NCBI GenBank assembly: GCA_018873245.2
Contig: JAEMBT020000002.1
Coordinates: 6,360,001 to 6,424,000 of the forward strand
Length of the DNA stretch: 64,000 nt
From: Archegozetes longisetosus
Taxonomy: Eukaryota > Arthropoda > Arachnida > Sarcoptiformes > Trhypochthoniidae
Direction: 5' to 3'
Each line of letters opens with the position of its first letter. Position 1 is the first letter of the stretch. Below, piece by piece: positions 51,042 to 63,543 of this stretch. The translations under genes were made by a program, and so were the position numbers. The notes beneath the pieces were generated by a model that was given only the letters and a program-made list of their open reading frames with translations, had not been told where the DNA came from and did no database searches.

Positions 51042-51631
51042 TACCTAACTATACAGCACTTCTTGCAACCTTTTAATTGTCAAATTGTACCGAAAATATT
51101 AATGATTTTATCAAGAAACTGATTGTGCGCAATACTAAAATTGAGTTTTTCTCGTTTTATCATCTAATTTGATGCAATTGAATTTGATAGAAACATTTTC
51201 GAACGCTTTGAATATCTATTTTTACACGAGTGTTTCAGACTCACAAGAGACAAGTCTGCTTTAGATTTGCTTTTCAAACACTTCTTTATGAAAGAAATTT
51301 CTTTTACGGAGACTTTTCTTTTAGATAGAGGTTTCCTTTTGAAAGGATTGGCTAACTGACTATTTGAACTCCAGTTCACTATTGGAGGTGAATTACTTTT
51401 TATATTCTTTTAAGACTATTAAATTTTGCAGTCTATTACAGTTTGAACTTAACTTAAGTCATTCAAAAGTTTATTGCTTTCCAAATTTCTAAAATTGTCG
51501 AATATTATCCGACAAGTTTTCAAGCTTTTTAACTTAAAGGCCATTTTACTGCACAGTTTGAAAATAATCATATCTTCTATAAAGTAGTCTTTTGTATTAA
51601 TTAAAATTTTCTAGCTGTTAAGCAAGAGATA

Positions 51632-51867
51632 GTACACTCTAAAACATAATAACTGTCGATAGCAGCAAGAAAAGACTGTTCCTGTGTCAACTGGTCCTGA
51701 TGCGCATCAATTTGTTACCAATTTTGATTTCTAATTTGCTTTAATTGCTATATTGAATATTCTAAAAGTTTCTTAATACCTTCGTTATTATGATCTAACG
51801 AAAGGCATGCCATGACAGCGCACCACTTCTAGTTACTATCGTGGATTATTAAGTTTTCGAGTGTACA
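51632..51867 (+). mobile_element. TA-flanked MITE, copy C
   Basis: The span includes flanking bases: GTACACTCTAAAAC on the left and GTTTTCGAGTGTAC on the right are inverted partners with one mismatch. The core ATTGAATATTCTAAAAGTTT and the block CACTTCTAGTTACTATC near the right end match copies A, B and D. Confidence 0.87.
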
Positions 51868-52393
51868 ATAATAGATTAAACTAAAATTCAAAAGTTATTA
51901 AAATATTATGACAAATGTTCGTAAGTGGTGATTGAAGATAGAGATGATTAACATTTCTATTTGGATGAAATAGTGATATAGACTTGGTTTTATTGATGTG
52001 GAAATGATAATTAAACAAAATGAATTTGCTTTCTGTTTGCATTAATTGAAGATAAACTATCTTTCTCTATAATAAATAATTATAAGTCGATTTATAGAGA
52101 AACTCATTAATTGATTAAATAATCCTGTCATACAACTAGACATGAAATGAGCGACTCATCACCGAATTTGTCACTCGTTTGTAATTTATTATTTTTGACG
52201 GATCCAAATAAAATCGACTTTATGTAAAACTTATTCAAAGTATTGAGAGTATATGTTTTCAATCATATCACTATTGCAATCACGTAGAGCAGGCATTTAT
52301 TTCTTCTCATCATATGCGCGGTTATCATAACGTTTATGATAACAGCTATGCACCTAAACTACAATATCTACAACTTTAGGTTGTCTTAGATGA

Positions 52394-52702
52394 GAGACAA
52401 GTTCAACTTTTGGCACGACATGGATGCAGTGCTTTATAGATGATGATAGAAGTTGGAACGTGTTAAATGTGTTATTTAGAAGAGAAGTGATGAAGCAGTT
52501 GAGTGGCTCAGCTCCACCGCATTCTATCGACTTGACTGACTTGCATATTGAAACTTTTTCATTTGACTCTAATATAAGATTTGCTCGACCTATCACCACA
52601 AATATTATGCCAAATGTGAGGGTCTCGATTATTCTAGTCATACTGTTCTTGCATTCTTGTGAAAGTCATCTTCAGCTAAACATTCATAAAAATGGATTAT
52701 AA
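52394..52702 (+). CDS. Unrecognised open frame, candidate exon (low confidence)
   Basis: Open from 52394, with ATG at 52424 (92 residues) and a second ATG at 52607. From the second ATG the 31 residues look like a signal peptide: MPNVRVS, a hydrophobic core IILVILFL, then HSCESH. A possible acceptor, AACTTTAG, ends at 52379. The stop TAA overlaps an AATAAA-like sequence. The minus strand is open over almost the same span (52354-52641), which weakens the coding argument. No homologue is recognised. Confidence 0.2.
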   Translation, partial: ETSSTFGTTWMQCFIDDDRSWNVLNVLFRREVMKQLSGSAPPHSIDLTDLHIETFSFDSNIRFARPITTNIMPNVRVSIILVILFLHSCESHLQLNIHKNGL

Positions 52703-53015
52703 TAAAAATACTCTCTTTTCCTATTTTAAGTTTAAATTTCCTGACATTCATATTAATTTGAGTTTCGGTACATATATTCAGTAAATAAATTCACGAACTC
52801 AGTCGAAATATCAAAATGGTTTCGTAGAGTGACTTTTAACATGATATAATGGTAAAAGTTAATATTTTTATCCATACTTCTTTTTAAACTTATGAAAGGA
52901 TTCTTTAGCAGATCAAAATATATGCCCCAATAAATATTTTAATAGCAGACTAGATTAGAATTTTATCAGGGGATAAAAGTATGAAACCTGTCAATCTCTA
53001 CAGAATAAATATAAA

Positions 53016-53299
53016 CAGTGGTCAAATTAGACGGAATGGAAACACCTGTGCACCCCAAACTTAAATCTTCCCCTAATTTCATAGCAAATAATGTATATTC
53101 TTCAATGTGAAATTTTCCTAATTCATTATAATTACTACAAAATAAAGTAAAAATACTCAATAATTCATATTTAAAACTATAATGTAATAGGTTTTGACCG
53201 AGAAGTATGTATTTTGTCAAAATCAACATTGGTTTGTGTGTTGCACTCTGAATTTGGGACTTTGCGCATCCTACTTGAAATTTTGTGGCATAGTGACTG
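53016..53299 (+). mobile_element. hAT-like MITE, copy H4
   Basis: CAGTGGTCAAATTAG at the left and GTGGCATAGTGACTG at the right. It shares CACCTGTGCACCCC and the AT-rich core AATTCATATTTAAAACTATA with H3. The overlapping 87-codon minus-strand frame is element sequence. Confidence 0.78.
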
Positions 53300-54938
53300 A
53301 ATTCATATTTGACCGTTTAATATTTTGTATTGAATTGTAGTATTGCAGAAAAGTCAATCAAATAACAAAATATCTGTAAAATAGTTTAGAGGTATTTTGG
53401 GTGAGCAGTTGGGAACTATGTTCGGAATTCAATATCTTGAAAACCTCAACAGATAAGCCACCGATTTTCTCTCAAAGCCTTTCAAAAATAGGAATTTTCT
53501 TAAAATATGCTTCGGTAGTGATATCACTGTTTGTTGAAATAAATTCCTGCTCAGAATAATTTGGTTGGGATGATAGGCAACCCATGAGATTAAACGCAGC
53601 TTTTTTATGCTTGAAGAATGTAGACAAGTCTTTTCCGAGTCTAGACTCAACCTGAACACCTCAGAGAAATTTGAAGTTACTATTAAAAAAAGCCAGAGTC
53701 AAACCATAGCTCAAACGATTGAGTCTAAAATCAACATGTAGATCAGTTAGCTATAATGTTAACTAATCAATGAGATTGAAATTATTTCAAATCCTCAGGC
53801 CATCATTCCATGAATACCGTAAGCATGAATTGAAGCAATTACTTGACTTGAACTAGAGATCAAATCTATTTATTTAATGGATTTTGTGTTCAATTATTAG
53901 TACATTTTTGAATTATAGAGAATCCTCATATATAAAGATGTTTACACATATAAAATATATATGAACTAAAAACTAATTATCATTTGCATCGGTTTAGAAT
54001 TAGAATTACTAATTAATTTGAATGTTTGCTTTTGTGATGTGCTCTGTGTCTGAGAGTGTTTAAAAGGAAACTAATGTGTTTTTTACATTTTCAACTTGAA
54101 ATTCTATGCAAAAGTTTACAGGTCTGAGTAAGCAGTAATGAGTTGCACGTAATAATCCGATAATAACTCAAAACTAACTACTTCAATTTGTAAAGAACAA
54201 AATTATTTATTCCCACTTGAATTAGCTAAAAATATTACAATTTTACAGAAACAAAAATAAATATTCCAAACACCCTTTAAAGTACTATATATTGTCTAAT
54301 TAAATTAGTTGAAATAAATAATCAACAGATCTGATGAGTTTGCAATGCAGATAAACATTAGACTTGAAATATTTATATAAAATGTCACTAAAGTTAGTGA
54401 TGACAATTTTCATAAAACATAAGAAAATGACTAAGAACCAATTGACAAAAGTAACGATAATTGGGGTAAGGGAGAGAAGAGTGAATTAAATATCGTTATA
54501 ATAAGTTATAATAAGTTAACATTTATTTAGATTGTTTCAAGTAGAATCACATTAGCGTATGTTAAGTAATGGTAGAGAGAACTTGTTTAAAAAGAATCTG
54601 TTTAGAGAGAACTTATTTTGTTGGGATAAGACTTTAGTACAGCTGCTCTTATGGTTAATGCAACTTCAATAAACATCAATAAACATCAATCGTCAAAATT
54701 CATCAGCGATCCCATGAAATATAGAGCGAAAGCATAGGAAATATTAGAGAGAGGAAAGCGATTTAAAGAAAAGGGAAGTTTGTTATAAACGGTCAACAAT
54801 CGATGTGATGCAATGAGAATGCGATGCAATGCAACGATGGGCTTGTTTTTTGATTTGATTCCAATCACAGTTAAAGGCATGGAATTACAAATGGCCTAAA
54901 ATAAATGGCAAATTGTCTGAACATTGTTTTAGGTTTGG

Positions 54939-55092
54939 TGTTTATAAAAGGATGGAGATGTTTATAAAGGATGGACGTCTTTATAAACAATTCAGATCTT
55001 AAAGAATCGAGATCTTAAAGAATCGAGATCTTAGAGAATAGAGATCTTTATAAAAGGATGGACGTCTTTATAAAAACCATCCACGTCCTTTA
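54939..55092. repeat. Composite GATCTTTATAAA / GGATGGACGTCTTTATAAA repeat
   Basis: Two interleaved units: TTTATAAAGGATGGACGTC and AAAGAATCGAGATCTT, each three or more copies, with an inverted GGATGG/CCATCC pair at the right end. Confidence 0.9.
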
Positions 55093-55630
55093 CTGGTTCA
55101 TTAGAAATGGCTATATCTACGCTAACAACTACTACAACACCACCATATGCTGCCACAAAATAACAAAACCATTCCATCCTTCTCCCTATCTCTACCAAGC
55201 TCTAATCACTTCTCTGCAAATGGCAGACCAGACTTAAACTCTAATTCTATCTCATATCAGTCTTCAGTAATTTCTCAATTGGGATATTTGTACTTTTATC
55301 GAAACTTTTTCTTATGCACTTCTAACTATTCCCAGGCATAAACTTCTCGATCCGTTGTTTGAGAGATCAAAAAATGGATTCCCATCAGCCAAATAAAGAT
55401 CAGTTCTATACGACTCCCCGCCCACTATTCTGTTAGAACTCTGAGCAATATATTACTGGAATATAATGATAAAATATATATATATATATGTAATACTTTA
55501 AGCTGAACCGAGTTAACTCATTTAAGGTATATGAGTCTATAGTCTATTGTATTGGGAGTCTGTATTCAAAACGATCGTTAACTTTTTCATGTTAGCAAAT
55601 GCCGAATCTGTGAGGACTCAATGGAGAAAG

Positions 55631-55633
<3 letters not shown>

Positions 55634-55670
<37 letters not shown>
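55634..55670. repeat. (GA)18 microsatellite
   Basis: Uninterrupted GA run; the frames on both strands across it are artefacts. Confidence 0.96.
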
Positions 55671-55673
<3 letters not shown>

Positions 55674-56003
55674 TTCCAACTAAATGCGTGATTAGAATTA
55701 CATATAGTGTTTTGACAAAAAGGGGTGTGGAATATAATGGAAAAAGAAATAGAAAATAAAAACGTGAGCAGAGGTAACACCCAATTCTGGATACATCACG
55801 CAAAGCCCTTAAGGATTAAGCATGTAATCTATTGACTCACGAGTAGAAAAGATAGGAAGAGAACAACTAATAAATATAGTATATATAACTTATAATTGAT
55901 GAGCTTTATTAGAAACTGTTTTCTAAATATCGACTAAGTCTTTATATTTCGCTTTTCACCAAACCAACTGATCATCAGTTACAACTAGTACTAGTCAGTG
56001 ATA

Positions 56004-56234
56004 CAGTTGAAAACTTAGTAATACCCGATAGCAACAAGAAACAGGTCACTGCTATATCTACTCCCCTATGACCAATATGATTTTATTGCAAAATTTTATT
56101 TTCAATTTGCTTCCATTACTATATTGAATATTCTATAAGTTTGTTAGCATCTCAAGATATTATGGCCCGATGGAAAGCAAGCCATCACCACTCATCACTT
56201 CTGGTTGCTATCAAAGAGTATCGAATTTTTAGTG
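56004..56234 (+). mobile_element. TA-flanked MITE, copy D
   Basis: TA on each side (56002 and 56235). The left end is CAGTTGAAAACTTAGTAATA followed by CCCGATAGCAAC. The right end carries CACTTCTGGTTGCTATC and closes TTTTTAGTG. The interior aligns over its length with copies B and C. Confidence 0.85.
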
Positions 56235-56650
56235 TACTTCCTAGCATTCCAACTATTGTTATCATTAGGTTTAAGCAAAAAGAAGTTCAAACTTGAGTTA
56301 CTCAAGTCCAATCTTACAGCTTCATCCGATTAATTTAAGAGTTGATCACTTTGACCACTTTGAATCCTTTACTTCATTAGCGTCACTACTGTTTGGGAAT
56401 CCAGCACAACAATCCAACACAAATAAGGCAACAAACAGACTGAATTATTAGTTCAGTAGAGAGGAGAGGAAGAAGAAGAAAAACAGCAAAAAATATATAA
56501 AATATTGTGCTCAACCTAAAACATACTCATTAACAATTGACAACACGCAAACTTTATTCAATCTAATAAACTCTATAACTAAAGTCAACCTATTAATAAT
56601 GAAACGCAATCATCTAAATCCTGCTAAAACTATTTACTCTTTCATCTCTT

Positions 56651-56653
56651 TAG

Positions 56654-56692
<39 letters not shown>
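56651..56692. repeat. (CT)n microsatellite
   Basis: CT run with one TTT interruption near the left end. Confidence 0.96.
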
Positions 56693-56694
<2 letters not shown>

Positions 56695-57427
56695 ATTTAT
56701 TCTTTCATTCATCCATCCAATCTTTCAGTCTCTCACTCTTTATTCTCGTGTTTTATTCTCTTTAAAATTGGAGCATTTTTACAGTTCTAATAATAAAATT
56801 TAGTTTTCTAAAATTCTATTAAAAACTAGAAGAATGAAAGACATGACTTGAAAGAGCGTGAGCGATATGTGTCAAATTCAAAGTTGTATTTATTGTAAAA
56901 GATTTCGACAGGAGAAAAAAGGCAAAATGTAAATACGATTATGTGAAAAACGACGAAATGCAAGTGAAGCACACGAAAAGAGATGCATTCGAGCATTACA
57001 ATCAAGCGTAAGCATAGAAAAACTCAAGCTCAACATTTCAATCCCAATCATAGCTCCAGTGATTGTAGCACTATGATCGTCCACTGTTTATACCTTTAGT
57101 CGAGATTATTTCAAACCTTTAGTCCCAATCTGTTCATACTTTCAGTCGAGATCTGTTCATTTTGAAAATAAAAATGGCTCATTGAAAAGAAGTTCTGAAA
57201 GAGATCAAAAACCGAGTCCTGCTAATGTTGGCGAAAGATGTTGTTAGAATAGGGTCACACGTATTGTCTACTTTAGTGGATAGTTTGTCGTTGCATTAGC
57301 ATTACAGAGAACGCATTGCTTTGCATTGTCATAGCATTGGTATTCTATTGCAATATGAGCGATGATCATAACCGAACGGAATTGACTAAAAGTCGATTTG
57401 GCTATTATAAAACTGGGCACATGTGCC

Positions 57428-57429
<2 letters not shown>

Positions 57430-57488
<59 letters not shown>
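57430..57488. repeat. (CT)29 microsatellite, left arm of an inverted pair
   Basis: Uninterrupted CT run lying 45 bp from a GA run of similar length, so the two arms are complementary. Confidence 0.97.
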
Positions 57489-57491
<3 letters not shown>

Positions 57492-57533
57492 CTACTTATA
57501 TTTGTATATGAAAAGATAGAAGAATAGAATAGG

Positions 57534-57547
57534 GGAGAGAGAGAGAT

Positions 57548-57600
<53 letters not shown>
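57534..57600. repeat. (GA)n microsatellite, right arm of the inverted pair
   Basis: GA run with two GATA interruptions near the left end; complementary to the CT run at 57430-57488. Confidence 0.97.
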
Positions 57601-57900
57601 AAGATCGCATTACTCGTATAGAAAATAAGGAATAGGAGAAGAGTTATGGAGAGCTGAGGCAAATAGTGAAAGATGTCGGAAAAAGTTGGAAGTAGTTAAG
57701 AAGGAGTGTGGAGAGTGGTTTTGCAATAGTAAGCAATACAAACATGACAACTGAGAAGAGAGTTGGGTATGCTGTTGATGACAATAAGCACAGTTTAGAC
57801 TGAATAGTATTATTGGCTATTATATTGTGCTATTAAATGGTCAAATAAGACACAACACTCAGATCAAACTAGAAAATGCACAACTCATGTATTGTTTAGT

Positions 57901-57985
57901 TCTGGTTTAGTTCAGGTTTGGGTCATTTCTTATTTGTTCTGTTTTAGTTCAGGTTTAGGTGACTTCTTATTTGTTCTGTTTTATT
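57901..57985. repeat. 37-bp tandem repeat, 2.3 copies
   Basis: TCTGTTTTAGTTCAGGTTTA then GGTGACTTCTTATTTGT, nearly identical between copies. Confidence 0.93.
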
Positions 57986-58350
57986 GTATTTTCTATTTGA
58001 CGGCAAACGAGAACTCATTCAAGTTTAACATTGCATTTCTTCTTTCTATTTGATTCTGTCTTTGATTCTGTCTCCGATCCTTTGCTGCTCTCATCTCATT
58101 TGTCCATTTAGTAAATGCTAACCTAATTGAAGTTCGGTATCTTCTAAATGGACTCTGAATTGGTTGAAATTGTTTCTAAAAGTTTAATGCATGGAAACAG
58201 GAAAGGAAAAGTGGTTCGAATGTAAGAAATGCCAGTAAAGGCTGTGCTTGACTAATAGTGTTCAAGTGTTCCATAATTTCATACGTAAATATTTTGCTAA
58301 ACTCGCCTTAGCGTTACTAAAAGTAATGTTAACATTTGTGCACAACCTAT

Positions 58351-58445
58351 AACTATATACTGTATGCCTTATACCGTATACAGTACGCTTTACACCATAT
58401 ACTGTACGCTTTACACCATATACTGTACGCCTCACACCATATACA
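58351..58445. repeat. 21-bp minisatellite, ~4 copies
   Basis: CCATATACTGTACGCTTTACA units. Confidence 0.93.
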
Positions 58446-58982
58446 CTACATTCTGTGTATACACTGCAAACTCACTATCCAAACTCAGAACCAACTCTTT
58501 CATACTTCATATACAGGATATATAAACCTACAGTATAACCCATTTAACGTCTCTATAAAATCTAAATCCTTTAATATGTACTGAAAATATTGGCCTAATA
58601 AAAGTCTGTTGTTATGATGCGTAATAATTATCATTATATCCTTATTATATAGACTCTTGTGTTTCGATCCTTATATACTTTGTTTGCTGTAGCTTTAGCT
58701 CCAAATAAATTTTCTCTATACTTAACTTCAAACTGAAAGCCTGAGCACAATTTGAAGAATTGAGTTTCGGATAAACTCAATAAAATCGTTGTTTTTCTTA
58801 TTAAATCATTAGAAAGTGAAGTTTCGGTAAGATATTGAATGATCTGAGAAATAAGTATTGAAAAGCTGTTGAACAAATTGATAAGATTATAATAGTTTAG
58901 TGCGTATAGCAAATATTATTGAATTAGCTCAAATCTAATAGGGTAGTAGTGATTAGTTTTTATTCAATGAAGGAACAGTAAT

Positions 58983-59061
58983 GTTTGATTAAATACATTG
59001 ATTAAACACGTTGTTTGGTTAAATACATTGATTAAATACATTGCTTGATTAAATACATTGT
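58983..59061. repeat. ~18-bp tandem repeat
   Basis: TTTGATTAAATACATTG units, about four copies. Confidence 0.9.
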
Positions 59062-59283
59062 TTGCTATGAACAATTGAAAGTCTGAGTAAAAATCAGTTA
59101 GGAGATTTGCGCTCAGCCTCGAATGGATGGGTACCATTAAAAGATTGAAAAATATATACAGAGCACGCTATTAGATAAAGAATTTTTTCTTTTATGACTC
59201 GATGCCTGTTATGCGCAAATTACGTTAAAACATAGCTTTGAGAAAAGATGATTTTCAGTAAGAATAGTATATGAAATTCAGAG

Positions 59284-59356
59284 CTAACAGACTTATACTA
59301 GTTCCACAACTAACACACTTATATACTAGCTTCACAACACACTTATACTAACTTAT
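59284..59356. repeat. ~28-bp tandem repeat
   Basis: CTAACACACTTATACTAGTTCCACAA-type units; two full copies and a part. Confidence 0.85.
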
Positions 59357-60030
59357 AAGTTGATCTTATGTATACTCAAAAATTGTAGTGATGCTCCAGT
59401 TTGTTGCCATTTTTGACATGTAATTTTAAGCACTGCTCTACAATTTGAACCCACTTTCCAATGCAATGGCAACTACTTTAAATTCAGTGTTCACTATAAA
59501 GTGTTTGCATATAAAAGATTGCATATCTTCTCTCTAAAGCTTAGCGATAGATGCATTGACTTTTGCCTCTACGCATTTGAATTACTGTATAGAAAAAGGG
59601 CTCATCTCTATTCAGTGCATCTTCAGCTAAATACACTTTGAGTCACTCGTATTACTATAGAGTAAGATATCAATAAATCTGCTTAAATTGATTTTTGGAC
59701 TTTCAATTTTTGTTCACTATATTCATTAAACCAGTATTAAAAATATAGTACAGTATATACTTTTATTCTAAACATACTTCTATTATTTTGTCAATCAACT
59801 CAATCCAATGTTTAAAACAGATTGCTTTTTTGTTAAGCCATTGTTCTTAACTGAAAGTTTTGCTAAAATTTACAAAAATTTTAAATTTACATTCGATTGA
59901 TTCGGTCGGTTATTATATACAGTGCTTTCCTGTTGTGGTTTGAATAGTTATTGAGTGAATTTGTTTGAGTCGAAATTCCAAATCAATTTATTTTTCTAGC
60001 TGTTTGACTAAAAATATAGTTTTCTATTGG

Positions 60031-60149
60031 TACAGTTTGTCTACTCTTACAGTTTTACTACTCTTACAGTTTTACTATTCTTACAGTTTTACTATTCTTA
60101 CAGTTTGACTATTCTTACAGTTTTACTATTCTTACAGTTTGTCTATTCT
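60031..60149. repeat. 17-bp x 7 minisatellite
   Basis: Seven units of exactly 17 bases, TACAGTTTTACTATTCT with few changes. The frame 60027-60332 starts inside it and is not a gene. Confidence 0.96.
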
Positions 60150-63100
60150 TGCAGTAAAGTTGAACATTGGATTAAACGTTTTGATGTGCTGAGATCTACT
60201 TTTCTGATTATATTTTTTATTACTCTTTATATAATTTGTTGTCTCAATCTATTGTGCAGTATTGCTCATAAACGATTGTTTCCCTATCAATTCCTGATCT
60301 TCAACTCTATTACTGCTATCAGTTGTCCCTAATTTCGAGCCCTTTTCCTTACTATAGTCACTAACCTGAGACTAATTTTCTCTCTTTCTTGTCTTGTATT
60401 GACAATATGTCTGACAATAGAATAAAAAAGTCAAACTGAAACCCATCATAAAAGAGCAAAGAGATTAAGTAAGTATTGTATGTCGCGCCAGAATCACACA
60501 AATATGTTTTCTTATACAGACCGTAGGCCAATATGTTTACTCTCTATTGTTTCTAACTATCGCCAAATTATTAATCATTTATTACTTTTTCTCTATTAAC
60601 TACTCCCTCAACCATAAAATCTATATGATTCTAGTCTTTGTTGCAATCTCCCATAGAATATTGATTTAAATGATAAATTTGATCATAAAATGTTCGTTAA
60701 GTTTTGCTCAAAACAAAACTAAAACATATAGCTACTCAGCTGGTAAAACAATCTGGCAAATGAAAATTGAATTTTAGTCAAACCTAAAATACCATTCTAG
60801 TCTTGTTTAGATATCTGGTGCTTAACTCTGACACTCAGTTTGATCATAAACACAAATGCCATTTGTCTGAAAAGTAGCTTGTTGTTTTACTACTCTTCTC
60901 TCATTGATCAGATATAAAGCGGAATATTATACATAAGACCTTCCAATTGTGAGTACTTTTCTAAATTACTGCTTGTGTTATATCCACATGAAGTGAACAT
61001 ACTATTTTATAAGAACCTAAATTGAAACAATAACTATTCTATCCTATGAACAATAAGATACTTATTTTCTATATTAAGTATCAATTCATATCAAAGTTAA
61101 TATTTGTTCAAACAAATGTTTATTCAGTTTGATTTCTCTTTCAATTGCCAGAAATACTTTTACAGAAGCATTAAAAATATCAAATCAGAAATATATAATA
61201 AGATAAAAAACTTTTAGTACTTCTGCATGAATAGTTAGACTCTAAATGCTATGAACGACAACACGATTTCAGTAAAATCTAGTTTTCAGATTCAATAGAA
61301 ATAAATAATTGAAGACTGATGAATTGATATATTTTTAGTGGATTATTAAATAAAAATATGTACCTTTTCTTGTAGTAAAATTACTTAAACATTAAGTGGA
61401 AAACGTTCAAGTGAAGGTATAGCACAATGAATGCATAAAATGTGTTATACTTCCCATAAACTGACAAATTATTGCTTATCCAGCATTAATTCAAATTGTC
61501 TCAGCTTATGTTTGCAAAATTTAAGAACTGATATTTTTCCGAATATTTTATTTTCTCATTTCTAACTCTATTCTTCTATTGCTCCCCAAAATGCAGCTAT
61601 TAGAAATAGTCGATTTTTTGGTCAACTTCTCCAATGTGTTACAATTTCTAATTTTTCTATTAGTGCTAAACTTTCTGTTAAAGTAAAGTATTGATGGCGT
61701 CTAAATAAGTTCTGTGTAATTAAAGCAACAAATCAATTAAAATAATAAATTAGATATGAAGATAAACAAAATAATAGAAATGGAAAAACAAGAAAATCTA
61801 GATGAGAGTCTGACCAAGTCATGCAAATTTGATGACCTTAAAAGATATAACATTCTTAATCTAGATTAGACTGCAGTACTACAGCACTACCAATACTATA
61901 CTTGATTTGAAAAAAGATTTATATTTATTCCTAAAATAACTCTCTGTACAATCTAGAAATAAATGATAAATACATTTTGTAACAATACCAACTGAAGAAG
62001 ACAAACAGTGATGGAAAACTAAATAATCTCTAGCTAGGGCAACATGACATCAGTGTCTAAAAACGATGGGATAGAAAAATCTAAAAGTAAATAATTAATG
62101 TTTAAAGCAAACAGATTTCAACAGTTTAGTCAGTTAGCCAGAAGTGGTTTATCTTCGGATCAGAGATAATCCAATTTAAATGTCAGACAGGTTTGATATA
62201 ATTGGACAGAGTGTGGTCTCGTCAAACATGTTTTTTAGCCTAACAGCCTTTATGTGCATTTAAAACATTTAGAGTTAGAATGAGTTAGAATCACAAACAA
62301 AGGTAATGAGGAGTAAAAACTGGCAAAAGATAATGGCTTAACGGGTTGGCCGTTGAAAAGACAAATAAATGATGCGTAGAGGCGTTTGGCTCTGATTTTA
62401 GGTTACAAGTCAGTTACTATAATGCCTAGTAATCAAATCCCTTATGTCTACACTTGCTCTTTGAACGTTGAAAATTCAAAAAATTTTCTGTAAAAGCATT
62501 TTTACTTGGCATTTGAAGAACTCTTGGCTTAATTTAGTCACTTATAATAAGCTAGAATAGAGTTCTGAGTAATTGTTTCTTTGACCGTTGAAAAGTCATC
62601 AATTTTGAATATATGCTGCACTAACTAAAAGCTGTTAACGCAGCTTGCGTAAACTATAAATGTTTCAACTTTTACTGCCAAACAAAACTAATAATTCATA
62701 TAAACTTTGAACAAAATCAAAATTCCTTTAAATTATCGCACTATTTATCGCCAACAAAATGCAGTTAAACCTTTTGCCATTTATTACATTCTCAATAAGA
62801 AACTATTCGATTGTTACTATTTCTATAATAATCAGCATTGAATGATATTTCAAATCCAACCAAATTCCTTGATTCTCCGCTCTACTGTTTTTTAAATTAA
62901 TTATGTCTTTACATGCAGAATATCCTTGGAAAAGATTTGATTCTTTATCGAATAGAAGAATAAATTATTCCTAACTTCAAGAGTAATTTGCATGAAAAAC
63001 AATGAGTTTGAGTTCAGTTCATCCATAAGAGCGTAAGTAAATTATTAAATTGAATAATACAATAATACAATTTTCCGTTTGTGAAACGTCTGATTAATTG

Positions 63101-63269
63101 ACTTCTACTGCATTCTGAGGCAGAGGTTGAATAACATAATTGATTGCACTTAAGAATTCTATTTCTGACATATATTGTGAGCTTATCTTAAAAAGGTTTG
63201 TCTTAAACCCCTTGAGATATAAGAGTTTAATGGGATAGAATTGAAATTATTTCATATACACATTTTCCT

Positions 63270-63370
63270 ATACAGAATTCCATATACAGAATCATACCAG
63301 TTAGAGATCAGAATCATACCAGTTAGAGATCAGAATTCCATATACAGAATCATATCAGTTAGAGATCAGA
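63270..63370. repeat. Compound tandem repeat
   Basis: GAATTCCATATACAGAATCAT and ACCAGTTAGAGATCAGAAT-type units alternate, two to three copies each. Confidence 0.92.
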
Positions 63371-63483
63371 TAGGCTTCAATAATGAATGAATGGAATACT
63401 TTATTTATTCATTGTGTCCATTCAGCATAGCTACTATCCATTGGGACCATCAGCCCCATGCTTTCATCAATATTTGCTCTCCC

Positions 63484-63543
63484 AGCTGCTATAGAGTCTT
63501 ATCTACAATCCTATTTCAATTACAGATAACACTTTATAGCACT
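63484..63543. mobile_element. ~60-bp hairpin repeat, copy P5
   Basis: Left arm AGCTGCTATAGAGTCTTATC; right arm GATAACACTTTATAGCACT, complement AGTGCTATAAAGTGTTATC. The two arms make up most of the element, so the transcript would fold into one stem. Confidence 0.72.

Larger units (their letters stand above)
53300..60030. other. Non-coding stretch with microsatellites, MITE copy D and tandem arrays
   Basis: No gene recognised. The frames here are short, and several are produced directly by GA/CT runs. Confidence 0.55.

Noticed and set aside
57268..57610. Arg-Glu and Ser-Leu frames
   Set aside because: Artefacts of the CT and GA dinucleotide runs.
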